Below are positions 17,676 to 28,094 of a stretch of DNA of 59,211 bases, in pieces. The stretch is from Desulfobacterales bacterium (GTDB lineage Bacteria > Desulfobacterota > Desulfobacteria > Desulfobacterales > Desulfobacteraceae). The notes under the pieces were generated by a model that saw only the letters and a program-made list of their open reading frames with translations, was not told the DNA's origin and made no database searches. The stretch lies in contig JAGLHT010000013.1 in the NCBI GenBank assembly GCA_023143455.1, forward strand, positions 1 to 59,211, written 5' to 3'. The translations under genes were made by a program, and so were the position numbers. The stretch's first letter is position 1. Every line of letters begins with the position of its first letter.

Positions 17676-18340
17676 ATCTTTACATCCTCTCTGGTTACTG
17701 TTCTCGGTCCGCCCGCTCTGTCTGTTGACCAGTCTTTAATTGGAGCAACTTTTTCATAATCATCAAGTTTGCCAAGTGCTCTTAACCTGTCTATAATCAG
17801 CTGCCATGCACAATCAACATCTTTGCCCAATTCACATTTGCCATTGGTTGATCCACCACATGGTCCATTTAAAACTCGCTTGGCACATCTTGATACGGGG
17901 CAAATCCCTCCGGTTTTTGCTAGAACGCATGAACCACAAGCCTGACATCTTTCAGTCCATAGACCTCTGTCTTCATTTGCACCAAGACAGACTGTATTAA
18001 CACCAGGCACTAAAGGAGTTGTCAAATATTTTTCAGCGGCAAATTGAACACCAACACCACAGGCAAGAGATACAATGGCATCATAGTCATCAATATTTTC
18101 TCTAATCTCTTCTAAATATTCATGATCGCATTGACGCTCCAGAGTCTTCTCGTCAATCTTTTTTTCATTCCCTTTATTGATGAAATACATTCTAAGTGCT
18201 GAGGCAAGTATTTCAACTTCTTTTTTCCCACCTGCTTCACATACAGTTACACATTCATTACACCCCAGAATAAGAATCCTTTGAAAATCTTTGATTTCCT
18301 CGATTATTTCCTCTATGGGTTTTTTTTCGGCTATTATCAT
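17672..18340 (-). CDS. metV: MetV, methylene-THF reductase partner protein
   Basis: A 222-residue soluble Cys-rich protein of the MetV (methylene-tetrahydrofolate reductase C-terminal-like) family. It has an N-terminal GCNECVTVCEAGG segment (near 26-38), then CQACGSCVLAKTGGICPVSRCAKRVLNGPCGG (near 130-165), which supplies Fe-S and zinc ligands in related proteins. In acetogens MetV forms a complex with MetF and passes electrons to it. The overlap with metF and the order hdrA-mvhD-metV-metF support the same complex here. The exact cofactor number cannot be read from the sequence. Confidence 0.9.
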   Translation of the reverse strand: MIIAEKKPIEEIIEEIKDFQRILILGCNECVTVCEAGGKKEVEILASALRMYFINKGNEKKIDEKTLERQCDHEYLEEIRENIDDYDAIVSLACGVGVQFAAEKYLTTPLVPGVNTVCLGANEDRGLWTERCQACGSCVLAKTGGICPVSRCAKRVLNGPCGGSTNGKCELGKDVDCAWQLIIDRLRALGKLDDYEKVAPIKDWSTDRAGGPRTVTREDVKI

Positions 18341-18382
18341 AAGAAACCTCTTATTAAAATATTAAGTCTTTTATTAATATTA

Positions 18383-18823
18383 TCAGGCTGCATTTGCCTT
18401 CTTGTTTTTTGCTATTTTTAATGGACTGGGCCCAAGCTCCCTAATCAATTTATCCATTTCAATAGCGTATTCTGCGAACAAAGGTCCTTCACCTGCGGAA
18501 AGGTTATACATTCTAACACGCTCTCCTCCAACACCAATCTGATCAAGAATTTTTGCAGCTTGTTCAACCTTTTTTCTTGCTCTGAAGTTGCCTTGATCAA
18601 AATGGCAATCCCCTTCCATACAGCCTACAACAAATACTCCATCAGCTCCTTTTTCAAAGGATCTTAAGATATGTATTATGTCTACTTTCCCAGTACATGG
18701 AAGCCGAATAATTCTAAAATCTGTAGGGCATTTCAATCTCATGGAACCTGCCAGGTCCGCAGCTGAGTACCCTCAGTAGTTGCAACAAAAAGATAAAATT
18801 ATAGGTTCAAATTCTTTACTCAT
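18383..18823 (-). CDS. mvhD: MvhD/VhuD-type electron-transfer subunit, selenocysteine-containing
   Basis: MvhD (146 aa reading the UGA as Sec) binds a [2Fe-2S] cluster and links hydrogenase or other donors to HdrA. The frame starts at ATG 18823, which overlaps the hdrA stop as ATGA. The N-terminus reads FCCNY-Sec-GYSAADLAG with Sec at codon 17 (18773-18775), where the family normally has CNWC. The body continues RIIRLPCTGKVD, VVGCMEGDCHF and a helical C-terminus. Without Sec the apparent start would be ATG 18742, cutting off the cluster-binding N-terminus. Methanogen VhuD proteins carry Sec at the same place. Confidence 0.93.
18743..18758 (-). promoter_or_regulatory. bacterial SECIS element of mvhD
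   Basis: On the minus strand GGACC pairs with GGTTCC with a single bulged U and an apical loop of about five nt (TGGCA). It lies 14 nt after the UGA, and the bulged U beside the apical stem recalls the fdhF SECIS of E. coli. Confidence 0.65.
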
Positions 18824-21800
18824 ATTACCCCCTCCAACAAGGCTTCAACCTTACTCAACAACTGATCATCTTCATACCAGTTAAGCTTTATAGTTTTAGC
18901 TGGGCACTCAGATGCACAAATTCCACATCCATGACACAGCGCTGGATCAATATAACTGACACCATATTCATTAATTACCGGAACATTATATGGACATGAA
19001 CGGACACAAACAAGGCAGGAAGCGCAATTATCAGGATTAACTTCTGCTGTCACAGCTGAAAGCGTTAGAAAATCCTGGGCAAGAAATGTAGTTGCCCTTG
19101 ATGCTGCTGCTATTGCCTGGGATATTGTTTCATTGATCAACTTAGGACCATGGGCTGTTCCACAAATGAATATTCCTTCTGTTGCAGCCTCAACAGGTCT
19201 AAGCTTGACATGTGCTTCTAGAAAAAACCCTTGGGCATTCCTGTTTGTTTTAATGATGGTTGCAAGTTCTTCTGTATCTGCTGCCTTTACACCAGCGCTC
19301 AATGCTACAAGGTCTGCATCAACTGCCAGTTTTTGTCCAAGTACATGATCAGTAAATGTTACTTCAATTTTACCATCATCAGTTTTTACAAGCTGTGGTG
19401 GATCATCCTGGCTGAACCTTGAAAAAATAACACCCAAATTTCTTGCTTTGTTGTAATATTCTTCAAGCATTGAGTATGTTCGCATATCTCTGTAAAGAAT
19501 AAAAACATCTGTATCAGGGCTCAGCTCTTTAATCTGAATTGCATTCTTAACTGCATTCTGACAGCAAACTCTTGAACAATTAGGGTTATCATCATTTCTT
19601 GAACCAACACACTGAATCATCACAACCTGATCAAGTTCTTTTGCACCTTTTTCTTCAAGAAGGTCTGCAAGTTCAAATTGGGTAACTACCTGATCACTTT
19701 CATTGTAAAGATACTCTGTTGGCTTATATTCATTTGCGCCAGTGGCCACAATCATAACACCATGATCTATCTTTTTCTCGTGCATACTGGGAGCTACAAT
19801 TATTTCGGTGGTAAAATTTCCTTTATAGCCTGTAAAACCAACCACAAGGCCCTGTTTAATAACTTCAATTTTCTCATGGAATTCAACATTAGTTATAAGA
19901 TCCTGAACAAATTTTGGGACATTATCACCTTCAATGGTGTGAAGAATTCTATTTCCAAGACCACCCAGTTTTTCTTCCTTTTCCACAAGAACTACTTCAA
20001 AACCTTGATCAGCAAGATTTTTAGCTGATATCATACCGGCAATTCCACCACCAATAACTAGTGCTCTTTCAGTGATTGGAATCTGTTTCTCATGGAGAGG
20101 CCTAAGTTTGGCAACTCTTGCAACAGCCATGTTAACAAGGTCTTTTGCTTTTTCTGTAGCTTGTTCTGGTTCATGATAATGCATCCAAGAACCCTGATTC
20201 CTTATATTGGCCATTTCAAAAAGATACTTGTTCAGACCTGCTTCCTCAAGGGTGTCCATAAAAATACCCTCGTGGGTTTTTGGAGTACAGGAAGCCACAA
20301 CAACCCGATTAAGTTTATTTTCAGCAATAATTTCCTTTATTGAAGCCTGGGCATCCTGAGAACAGGTAAAGAGATTCAGCCCTGTGTAAACTACGTTTGG
20401 CAAAGTTTTAGTATACTCTTCAACACTTTCAACATCCACAACGCCTGCTATGTTGATACCACATTTACAAATAAAAACTCCAATTCTTGGGTCATCGCCC
20501 TCAACATCAATTTCATCTACTTTTACAATGCTTTTTGTGTCGGTATTTCTTGCCGGGGCAAGTATTATTCCAGCAGAACCAGCAGAACCACTTGCATCTG
20601 TAACTGAGGTTGCAATATCTTTTGGACTCTGAAATGCCCCGGAAACAAAAACACCCGGTCTTGAGGTTTCAAGAGGACTAAATGTCTCTGTTTTAACAAA
20701 GTTATGACGATTGAGCTCCACACCTATTCTATTGGCAAGGTCAATACTTTCCTTTGGAATTTCAAGCCCAACAGAGAGAATGACCATGTCAAAGATTTCC
20801 TGCTGCATCTTACCTTCTTCGTCAGCATAGTTTAGAATCAAATTATCTGTGCCAGGTTCTTCAATAACACTGTGAATCCTTGATTTTACAAAACGGACTC
20901 CATTCTGATCACGCGCCCGCAAATAATATTGCTCATAATCTTTTCCAAAAGTTCGAATATCCATGTTAAAAATTGCAGCGTCCAACTCTTTTTCTGAATG
21001 CTCTTTGGCAATCATGGCATCTTTGATGGCATACATACAGCAAACAGAGGAACAATATTCATTACCGCATCTGTTAGTATCCCTTGATCCGATACACTGA
21101 AGCCATGCAATTTTTTCAGGCTCTTTTTCATCAGAAGGTCTCACAAGATGTCCCAAGGTCGGCCCACCAGCACTTAATATTCTTTCAAGCTCAAGGCTGG
21201 TCATAACATTTTGAGATCGTTTATACATATATGTGTCATCAAGACCAGAAGGATCATAGGCAACACTTCCAGTATTTAAAATAACAGAACCAACTGCAAG
21301 ATCTCTTAAAACAGGCTGCTCGTCATGATTGATTGCATTTGCAAGACAAACATCAACACATTGATAACATTCTGAACATATTCCACAGGAAAGACATCTT
21401 TCAGTTTCAGTGGCTACCTCATCTTTGGTAATTCCATGGGTAATCTCTTTAAAATTACCTTCTCTTTCCTCTACAGAGATCTGAACAGGTGAAATTCTTT
21501 CACTGAAAGGTATATTGTTTGTTGAAGGTTTTTCAAATTCAAATGTTTTTTCCCTGCCTTTTGATATATCCTCTTTTTGAATAAACCTGTGTATGCTTTC
21601 TGCTGCCTCTTTACCGCAGGCAACAGCATCTACAACTGATTTTGGACCATAAAGACCGTCACCCCCTGCAAAAACCCAATCAAGAGAAGTTTGCATTGTT
21701 GCAGGATCAGCCTCAAGACCTCCCCAGCCAGCTAATGGAATATTTTCTTTTTTTGCAAATTCATTCTCACCTGTCTGACCTATTGCAACGAAAACATAAT

Positions 21801-23265
21801 CTGCATCAATACTTGTCAGGTCAGTCTCATCATATTGAGGATTAAATTTTCCATCTTTATCAAAAACAGCAGTACATTTTTTAAATTCAGCTTTTGAAAC
21901 TTTTCCGTTATTGTCATGGAATTTTAAAGGTCCTAGAGAATTTACAATTTCAACTTTTTCCTCTAATGCCTCTTCAATTTCATAGTCCCAGGCTGGCATC
22001 TCATCTCTTTGTTCAAGGCAAACCATGGTAACATCTTTAGAACCAAGTCGTCTAGCTGTAAGAGCCACATCCACAGCAACGTTTCCACCACCAATAACAA
22101 CAACTTTGCCCTCAATTTTCTCTGCTTTTCCCAAGGCTGCATCCCTTAAAAAGGATACTCCTGGAATAACATTATCAAGGTTCTCACCATCTATACCAAG
22201 ACCCCGTGATCCATGAAGACCGGTGCCAAGGAAAACAGATGCAAAACCATCTTTTTTAAGGCTTTCAAGTGTGATGTCTTTTCCAAATTCAACAGATGTT
22301 TTAATCTCAACACCCATTTTCTCAATCACACCAATTTCTTTTTCAAGATCTTTTTTTGGCAGTCTGTATTCGGGAATACCAACAGCCATCATCCCGCCTT
22401 TAATAGGAAGTTTTTCATAAACTATAACACCATAACCCTTTTGGGCAAGATAATATGCAACAGTCAAGCCCGCCGGGCCTGATCCAATAATTGCAACTTT
22501 TTCATCTCTTTTGTCTGCCATTTCAGGGATATAAGGATCATCGCCTTCAAGATCAAGGTCAGAAAGATATCTGTGAAGATGCTGTATAGCAACAGGTGAA
22601 TCAACATCACCTCTTGTACATTCAAGTTCACATGGATGATGACATACCCGTCCACATGATCCGGGGAATGGATGCTCCTGTTTAAAAAGCTCAAGAGCTT
22701 CTCTGTATTTCCCTTTATTCATCAATGCGATAAAGCCTTGAATACTTACATGGGCAGGACAGGTTGCTTTACATGGGGCTACAGATCTTTTTGAAATCCC
22801 ATAAGCTCCAGGGATAGCCTGCTCATACTGCTTAAAAACAGCCGTACGATTGTTCATTCCTTTGTTATGCTCGCTGGGGACTTCCACAGGGCATACTTTT
22901 GCACACTCACCACAACTTGTGCATTTTTCAATGTCAATGTATCTTGGCTCCTGCCTGATTTTTGCAGTAAAATTTCCCTGCTCTCCATCAAGTCCAAGAA
23001 GCTCAGTATTTGTTAAAAGTTCAATATTTAAATGCCGGCCGACCTCGACCAGTTTTGGAGAAATAACTCACATGGTACAATCGTTTGTAGGGAATGTCTT
23101 ATCTAACTGTGCCATCATTCCGCCAATGGCATATGACTTTTCAACAAGATAAACATAATACCCGGAATTAGCCAAATCTATAGCTGACTGCATTCCAGCA
23201 ATTCCACCACCAACAACCATTACTGAACCTGATAGATTATTTCCTGATGTTACCTTTTCTATCAT
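18820..23265 (-). CDS. hdrA: HdrA-like fusion with an inserted GltD-type NAD(P)H oxidoreductase module; selenocysteine-containing
   Basis: A 1481-residue iron-sulfur flavoprotein reading UGA 23068-23070 as Sec66. Order: HdrA N-terminal FAD motif [16 protein letters not shown] (about 17-32), the NDCTM[11 protein letters not shown] site (family has Cys), a [12 protein letters not shown] ferredoxin motif (115-126), a GltD-like block (about 160-566) with [21 protein letters not shown] and two dinucleotide folds, a [10 protein letters not shown] motif, the rest of HdrA ([13 protein letters not shown]), then a second HdrA module with its own FAD motif (about 1086) and two ferredoxin motifs (about 1414 and 1444). 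Similar large 'HdrL' proteins are known from sulfate reducers. AGGAGG precedes the ATG. It probably transfers or bifurcates electrons between NAD(P)H, ferredoxin and MvhD/MetV. Confidence 0.92.
23035..23052 (-). promoter_or_regulatory. bacterial SECIS element of hdrA
   Basis: On the minus strand CTGGTC and GGCCGG pair over six bases (two G-U) around a GAGGTC loop. The stem begins 15 nt after the UGA, matching the spacing of the other two elements in the window. Confidence 0.6.
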
Positions 23266-23430
23266 TTTATTAAAACCTCCTAACTTTTTATCTAAATATA
23301 AGCTCTAAAAATTCGTTTAATTTATGATCCCAATTCATATAAAAACCCAATTAGCCGAGTAAAACTGTAGGGAATTTCAGAGCTCTATATACCCCTCAAA
23401 CAAAGGGTTTCCACGCATTCCAACAACTGA

Positions 23431-23440
23431 GAGTTAACTC
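23431..23440. promoter_or_regulatory. 10-bp perfect palindrome between the hdrA promoter and start
   Basis: GAGTTAACTC is self-complementary and lies about 17 bp downstream of the predicted -10 box, where a repressor could block hdrA transcription. No second copy was found in the window. Confidence 0.3.
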
Positions 23441-23456
23441 CCAAAGCACAACTGTC

Positions 23457-23484
23457 AAGATATCACGAGGAACTAGTTTGTCAA
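23457..23484 (-). promoter_or_regulatory. candidate promoter of hdrA-mvhD-metV-metF
   Basis: On the minus strand TTGACA (23479-23484) is followed after 16 bp by TATCTT (23457-23462). A second TTGACA begins 1 bp further on but has no good -10. The leader would be about 185 nt. Confidence 0.45.
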
Positions 23485-23501
23485 GACAAGAATTATTTAT
23501 T

Positions 23502-25331
23502 TTATGGTGTTTTTTTTGTACGATTTAAATATTCTTTTTGTCTTGGTAAAAGTATTTTTCTGAGACGAATTGAATTAGGCGTTACTTCAACTAATTCGTT
23601 ATTCTGAATAAAATTTATAGCAAATTCGAGCGTCATAGTTTTTACAGTTGTGCAGGCAGTACTTTCATCTTTACCTGATGCTCTCATATTAGTTAACTTT
23701 TTTTCCTTACAAGGGTTTACATATAAATCCTGTTCTTTGTTATGTTCACCCACCACCATGCCTTCATAAACCGGATCACCTGGTTTAATAAAAAGTCTCC
23801 CCCGGGGTTCAAGATTAAAAAGCCCATAACTAACACCTTTCCCCTGTCTGTCAGAAATCAGGGACCCTGTATGACGCACAGGATAATCACCTCTGTATTT
23901 GTCATAACCTGAAAATAAAGAATTCATGATCCCGGTTCCTCTTGTATCTGTAAGAAATTCATCTCTGTATCCTATTAAAGCTCTTGAAGGAATTGAAAAC
24001 TCCATATTTACCCGACCTTTGTTATTATTAATAAGGTTAAGAAGTTTCCCTTTTTTTAATGAGAGTTTTTCTGTTACAACTCCTAAGTATGTTTCATCAC
24101 AATCAACATACAATTTTTCAATTGGTTCAAGTTTTTGATCACCTTCATATTTGAATATTACTTCAGGTCTTCCCACACAAAGTTCAAAGCCCTCTCTTCT
24201 CATTGTTTCAACTAGAATAGCCATTTGAAATTCGCCACGACCTTTTACAACAAAGCAATCTTTTTGACCTGTCTCGTCAAAAGATATGGCAACATTAATA
24301 AGTGATTCTTTTTCAAGGCGTTCTCTTATTTTTCTTGACTGTACTTTCTTTCCTTCTTGCCCTACAAAAGGTGAATTTGAAATTGTAAACTTCATGGAAA
24401 CCGTAGGTGCATCGACGATTAAGCCAGGCAAGGCTTTAGGAAAATCAACAGTACAGATGGTATCACCAATTTCAAAGTCTTCAGTTCCGGAAACAACTGC
24501 AATATCACCAGGATCAACTGTAGTAACTTCGCTAAGCTCCATACCATTATATACCTGAAGTTTAGATACCCTGACCCGAGATTGTTTTTCATTGCCGACA
24601 ACGATCAGATTATCCTGGGAAGTTACTCTGCCATTTACTATTTTACCTATGGCAAGTCTTCCAATATAATCAGAATGCCCTAAATCAGATATCAGCATCT
24701 GAAACGGTTCATCAGGGTCGTAGGAAGGTGGAGGCATTTCTTCTATGATTGTTGAAAATAAAACATTGAGATTATCTGCATTATCTTTAATATCCTTTTT
24801 AACAATACCATCTCTTCCAATGGCATACAAAACCTTAAAATCCAATTGTTCATCTGTTGCATCAAGGTCTATAAAAAGATCATATATTTCATTAAGCACT
24901 TCCTCAACTCTGGCATCTGCTCTATCAATTTTATTAATTATAACGATTATTTTATGCCTTGCTTCAAATGCCTTTTTTAATACAAATCTTGTCTGGGGAA
25001 GAGGTCCCTCAGAAGCATCAACCAAAAGGATTGCACCATCAACCATGGATAATGCACGCTCAACTTCAGCTCCAAAATCAGCATGTCCCGGAGTATCCAG
25101 AATATTGATTTTAACATCATCTACAATAATGGAGCAATTTTTTGCTGAAATTGTAATTCCTCTTTCCCGCTCAAGATCCATATTGTCCATTATTCTTTCG
25201 TCAACATTCTGCCCTTGCCTAAAAACTCCGCTTTGTTGAAACATGGCATCAACAAGCGTGGTTTTCCCATGATCTACATGAGCTATAATTGCTATATTGC
25301 GTATTTTTTCGTTTGAAACTTGTGCACCCAT
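23502..25331 (-). CDS. typA: translational GTPase TypA/BipA
   Basis: TypA (609 aa) is a ribosome-associated GTPase related to EF-G, needed for ribosome assembly and stress adaptation. G1 AHVDHGKT near residues 17-24, the switch region RERGITISAKN, G3 DTPGHADFG, G4 NKIDRADA, then domain II, and the BipA-specific C-terminus with GRLFIKPGDPVYEGMVVGEHN and the KKLTNMRASGKDE motif. Length matches the family. Monocistronic; the hdrA unit begins 236 nt downstream. Confidence 0.97.
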   Translation of the reverse strand: MGAQVSNEKIRNIAIIAHVDHGKTTLVDAMFQQSGVFRQGQNVDERIMDNMDLERERGITISAKNCSIIVDDVKINILDTPGHADFGAEVERALSMVDGAILLVDASEGPLPQTRFVLKKAFEARHKIIVIINKIDRADARVEEVLNEIYDLFIDLDATDEQLDFKVLYAIGRDGIVKKDIKDNADNLNVLFSTIIEEMPPPSYDPDEPFQMLISDLGHSDYIGRLAIGKIVNGRVTSQDNLIVVGNEKQSRVRVSKLQVYNGMELSEVTTVDPGDIAVVSGTEDFEIGDTICTVDFPKALPGLIVDAPTVSMKFTISNSPFVGQEGKKVQSRKIRERLEKESLINVAISFDETGQKDCFVVKGRGEFQMAILVETMRREGFELCVGRPEVIFKYEGDQKLEPIEKLYVDCDETYLGVVTEKLSLKKGKLLNLINNNKGRVNMEFSIPSRALIGYRDEFLTDTRGTGIMNSLFSGYDKYRGDYPVRHTGSLISDRQGKGVSYGLFNLEPRGRLFIKPGDPVYEGMVVGEHNKEQDLYVNPCKEKKLTNMRASGKDESTACTTVKTMTLEFAINFIQNNELVEVTPNSIRLRKILLPRQKEYLNRTKKTP

Positions 25332-25396
25332 AATATTCCTTGAATTTATAAATTATTAAAAATAACAGTACTATATATATTAAAAATCATTAGAAA

Positions 25397-25510
25397 TCAA
25401 TGATCAGCAAACACACTATAAATTGTTTTTCCAGGAAAAGCTTTTTGTATATCCGGACCTGTAACACCATACATGCCACTTCCAACAATATAAGTTTTAT
25501 CACCATATAA
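25397..25510 (-). pseudogene. C-terminal fragment of an unidentified protein, Cache-like
   Basis: The minus strand reads KTYIVGSGMYGVTGPDIQK and ends AFPGKTIYSVFADH at TGA 25397. The GSGMY motif recalls Cache sensor domains (VGAGMY near their end). There is no start codon or upstream domain, so this is gene debris. Family assignment is weak. Confidence 0.35.
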
Positions 25511-25511
25511 A

Positions 25512-25727
25512 GATGACGGAATTGGCGTCAATAAAAAGGATCTACAAAAACTCTTCAAACCCTTTCATCAGGCAGATGTCAGCACTATCGGTAAAGGTTC
25601 AATATTCATATTTAATGCTCTCCTTGAAAAACAACTTGATGTTGTTGAAAAGATAAGATATCCCTTAAAGGATATGAGAGGCATTGAAACTCTGATTGTT
25701 GATGAAACAGTGCTTATAAAAAAATGA
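25512..25727 (+). pseudogene. remnant of a hybrid histidine kinase
   Basis: The plus strand reads DGIGVNKKDLQKLFKPFHQAD, the G1/F-box of a HATPase domain, then after a deletion a stretch ending PLKDMRGIETLIVDET, which looks like the beginning of a receiver domain. The two pieces normally lie about 60 or more residues apart with the G2 box between them. It stops at TGA 25725-25727, overlapping the start of the next gene as ATGA. No start is present. Confidence 0.6.
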
Positions 25728-26497
25728 CGAGGCAAAACAAAACAAAGATAATAGCACACAGAGGAAACTGTGAGGGGTTAACAGAAAACAGTGAAACAGC
25801 CTTTAAGCAATCAATTGCATATAGAGTAGATGGAATTGAGACTGATGTGCAGCTTACAAAAGATAATGTTCCGGTGATTTTCCATGACAGAATCAGCTTG
25901 AAATTAACAGGAACCAAAAAATGGATTTCATCTTATACTTTTGATGAGCTTTTACAGTTTAATATTAAAAACGAAAAAATATTAACCCTTACAAAACTAC
26001 TTAAATTGTTCAGCAAAAAAACATCTCTTTATATTGAAATAAAATCCGGAAAAACCGAAAGGGCTTCCGGGCGTTCAAGGCTCCTTACTCATAAAGTAGT
26101 TAAACAGGTGTTGAATATTGACCCTGAATACCAAAAAAATATTTCTATTCTTTCTTTTGATCCAGATGTTTTAGAACAGGTTTCCAGTATTTCAGATAAA
26201 ATAAAATGTGTGCTTAATTTGAATGAATATAACAAATATGACAAATGGTGCATACAAAGAGAAGACATTTTAAATAAAAAATTTAGCTATAACCATTTGG
26301 CAGGCTTGTGTATAAATCAAAAAGAAATAAATTCTACCCTTATAAATTTTGCCCATGCACACAATTTAAAAGTGTTTACATATTCATGCAACACAGAAAA
26401 ACAATTAAAAAGACTCCTGACTTTAGGGCTTGACGGTATAATGACAGATAAGGCTGAATGGCTTACAAAAAGGATGAAAAATGAAACGGGAAGTTAA
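25724..26497 (+). CDS. glycerophosphodiester phosphodiesterase
   Basis: A GDPD family TIM-barrel enzyme (257 aa), UgpQ-like, cytoplasmic (no signal peptide). It hydrolyses glycerophosphodiesters to glycerol 3-phosphate and alcohol. The catalytic motif AHRGNCEGLTENSETAF includes His and Arg, followed by GIETDVQLTKDNVPVIFHD (metal ligands Glu/Asp and the second catalytic His), IEIKSG, and the C-terminal LGLDGIMTDKAEW. No ribosome-binding site is obvious at ATG 25724. It overlaps the next gene, a glycerol-3-phosphate dehydrogenase, which consumes its product. Confidence 0.92.
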   Translation: MTRQNKTKIIAHRGNCEGLTENSETAFKQSIAYRVDGIETDVQLTKDNVPVIFHDRISLKLTGTKKWISSYTFDELLQFNIKNEKILTLTKLLKLFSKKTSLYIEIKSGKTERASGRSRLLTHKVVKQVLNIDPEYQKNISILSFDPDVLEQVSSISDKIKCVLNLNEYNKYDKWCIQREDILNKKFSYNHLAGLCINQKEINSTLINFAHAHNLKVFTYSCNTEKQLKRLLTLGLDGIMTDKAEWLTKRMKNETGS

Positions 26498-28067
26498 AAA
26501 ACTTAAAACAGAAAAATTCGACCTCTTAGTGGTTGGAGCAGGGATTTACGGAGCATGGACTGCTTGCGATGCAGCTTTACGTGGGCTCAGAGTTGCATTG
26601 ATTGACAAAGGAGATTTTGCTTCAGGAACCTCATCAGCCTCTACAAAGCTTATTCATGGGGGCTTAAGATATCTTGAACAAATGCGGCTTGACCTTGTTA
26701 AAAAATCCCTGGAAGAAAGAAAACTTCTCTCAGAACTTGCACCACACATGGTAGTTCCAATAAAGTTTTTTATGCCCCATTATAAACATGACAAACTTGG
26801 ACCAGCAATGCTTAAAACAGGGCTTTGGATGTATGATCTCCTTGCCGGGAAAGGGCAACCGGTCTCAAGGCACAATTCATTTACAAAAGATGAGATTTAT
26901 TCAAAGTATGCATTCTTGAAAACAGAAGGCCTTAAAAGCGGGTCATGTTATGGTGACTGCCAAATGGATGATGCAAGATTTACCCTTGATGTGATTGACA
27001 GGGCTTACATGTCGGGTGCAATTATTGCCAATTACGTATCTGCTGAAGAATATATTACAGAGAATGACACCATTGTCGGAGCTCTGGTAAAAGATGTTCT
27101 GACTTTAGAAAAGTTTACAATAAAGGCGAAAAAAATCGTAAATGCTACGGGTCCATGGAAAAATCTTGTGGAAGACCATCATTTTTTAAAAAATTACATG
27201 AGGTTCAGTAAAGGCATTCACCTTGTTATGCCCCAACTTCCCACGATGGATTCATTACTTTTAATGACCGAGAACGATGACAGAATATTTTTCCTTGTCC
27301 CATGGTATGGAAAAACACTTGTGGGTACAACTGATTCCAATTACACAGGTGATCCTGATAGAGTAAAAGTTGAAGATTCTGATATTGACTATCTTTTAAA
27401 AGAAGCGAACAGATATTTAAAAGATATTGTATGGGACAGATCATCAATAATCAGCCAATTTGCAGGATTGCGGGCTTTAAAAAATGAGCCTGGAAAACCT
27501 CCTTCCCAGGTAACCAGAGAATGGACAATGTTTGAGCCAAAATCAGGGCTTTTTATCTCAGTTGGAGGTAAATTTACGTCGGCCAGGGCAGATGCTGCAA
27601 ACCTTGTGAACCAAGTCATGAAATCTCTTGACATGAAAATTCCAAAGATACCACCCACAGCAACCTTGCCCTTCCCTTCAAGTCCAGGCAGTGAATTTAT
27701 TCAATGGAAAAAATCTGCAATAACAGAAAATATAAACGCAGGACTTGATAAAGAAGTTGCTTCATATCTCATCTTCAGGTATGGCACAAAAATAAAACAG
27801 ATAAGAGAACTTATTGAACAGGATGCTTCTCTTGCTCAGAGGATTGCACCTGATCTGCCATTTTCAAAAGCTGAAATCATTTACTGTGCTCAAAATGAAA
27901 TGGTTATAACGCTTGAAGATTTAGTCAGAAGGAGAATACCTGTTACAATCCTTTCTTCACCTAATATAAAAATAATCACAAAAATAGCCGAGCTTGCCGC
28001 CAAAATAAAAGGATGGGATAAGGTTAAAATAGAATCTGAAGTAAAAAAAGTTATGCTTTTACTCTAA
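26481..28067 (+). CDS. glpD: FAD-dependent glycerol-3-phosphate dehydrogenase
   Basis: A GlpD/GlpA-type flavoenzyme (528 aa) that oxidises glycerol 3-phosphate to dihydroxyacetone phosphate and feeds electrons to the quinone pool at the inner membrane. FAD motif VVGAGIYGAWTACDAALRG near residue 17, the family signature STKLIHGGLRYLE, VNATGPW, TTDSNYTG, and GGKFTSARADA. The C-terminal domain is shorter than in aerobic GlpD. Start ATG 26481 lies inside the preceding phosphodiesterase gene, giving a 17-bp overlap and coupled translation. The pair forms a small phospholipid-headgroup salvage operon. Confidence 0.92.
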   Translation: MKREVKKLKTEKFDLLVVGAGIYGAWTACDAALRGLRVALIDKGDFASGTSSASTKLIHGGLRYLEQMRLDLVKKSLEERKLLSELAPHMVVPIKFFMPHYKHDKLGPAMLKTGLWMYDLLAGKGQPVSRHNSFTKDEIYSKYAFLKTEGLKSGSCYGDCQMDDARFTLDVIDRAYMSGAIIANYVSAEEYITENDTIVGALVKDVLTLEKFTIKAKKIVNATGPWKNLVEDHHFLKNYMRFSKGIHLVMPQLPTMDSLLLMTENDDRIFFLVPWYGKTLVGTTDSNYTGDPDRVKVEDSDIDYLLKEANRYLKDIVWDRSSIISQFAGLRALKNEPGKPPSQVTREWTMFEPKSGLFISVGGKFTSARADAANLVNQVMKSLDMKIPKIPPTATLPFPSSPGSEFIQWKKSAITENINAGLDKEVASYLIFRYGTKIKQIRELIEQDASLAQRIAPDLPFSKAEIIYCAQNEMVITLEDLVRRRIPVTILSSPNIKIITKIAELAAKIKGWDKVKIESEVKKVMLLL

Positions 28068-28094
28068 ACAATTATTTATTTTGTCCAAAAACAT

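Noticed and set aside
18383-18742. MvhD starting at ATG 18742
   Set aside because: This would remove the cluster-binding N-terminus; the UGA at 18773-18775 reads as Sec in a continuous frame from ATG 18823.
18820-22887. HdrA as a separate 1355-residue protein plus a 65-residue ORF
   Set aside because: The two are one frame split by an in-frame UGA at the family's Cys position, followed by a stem-loop.
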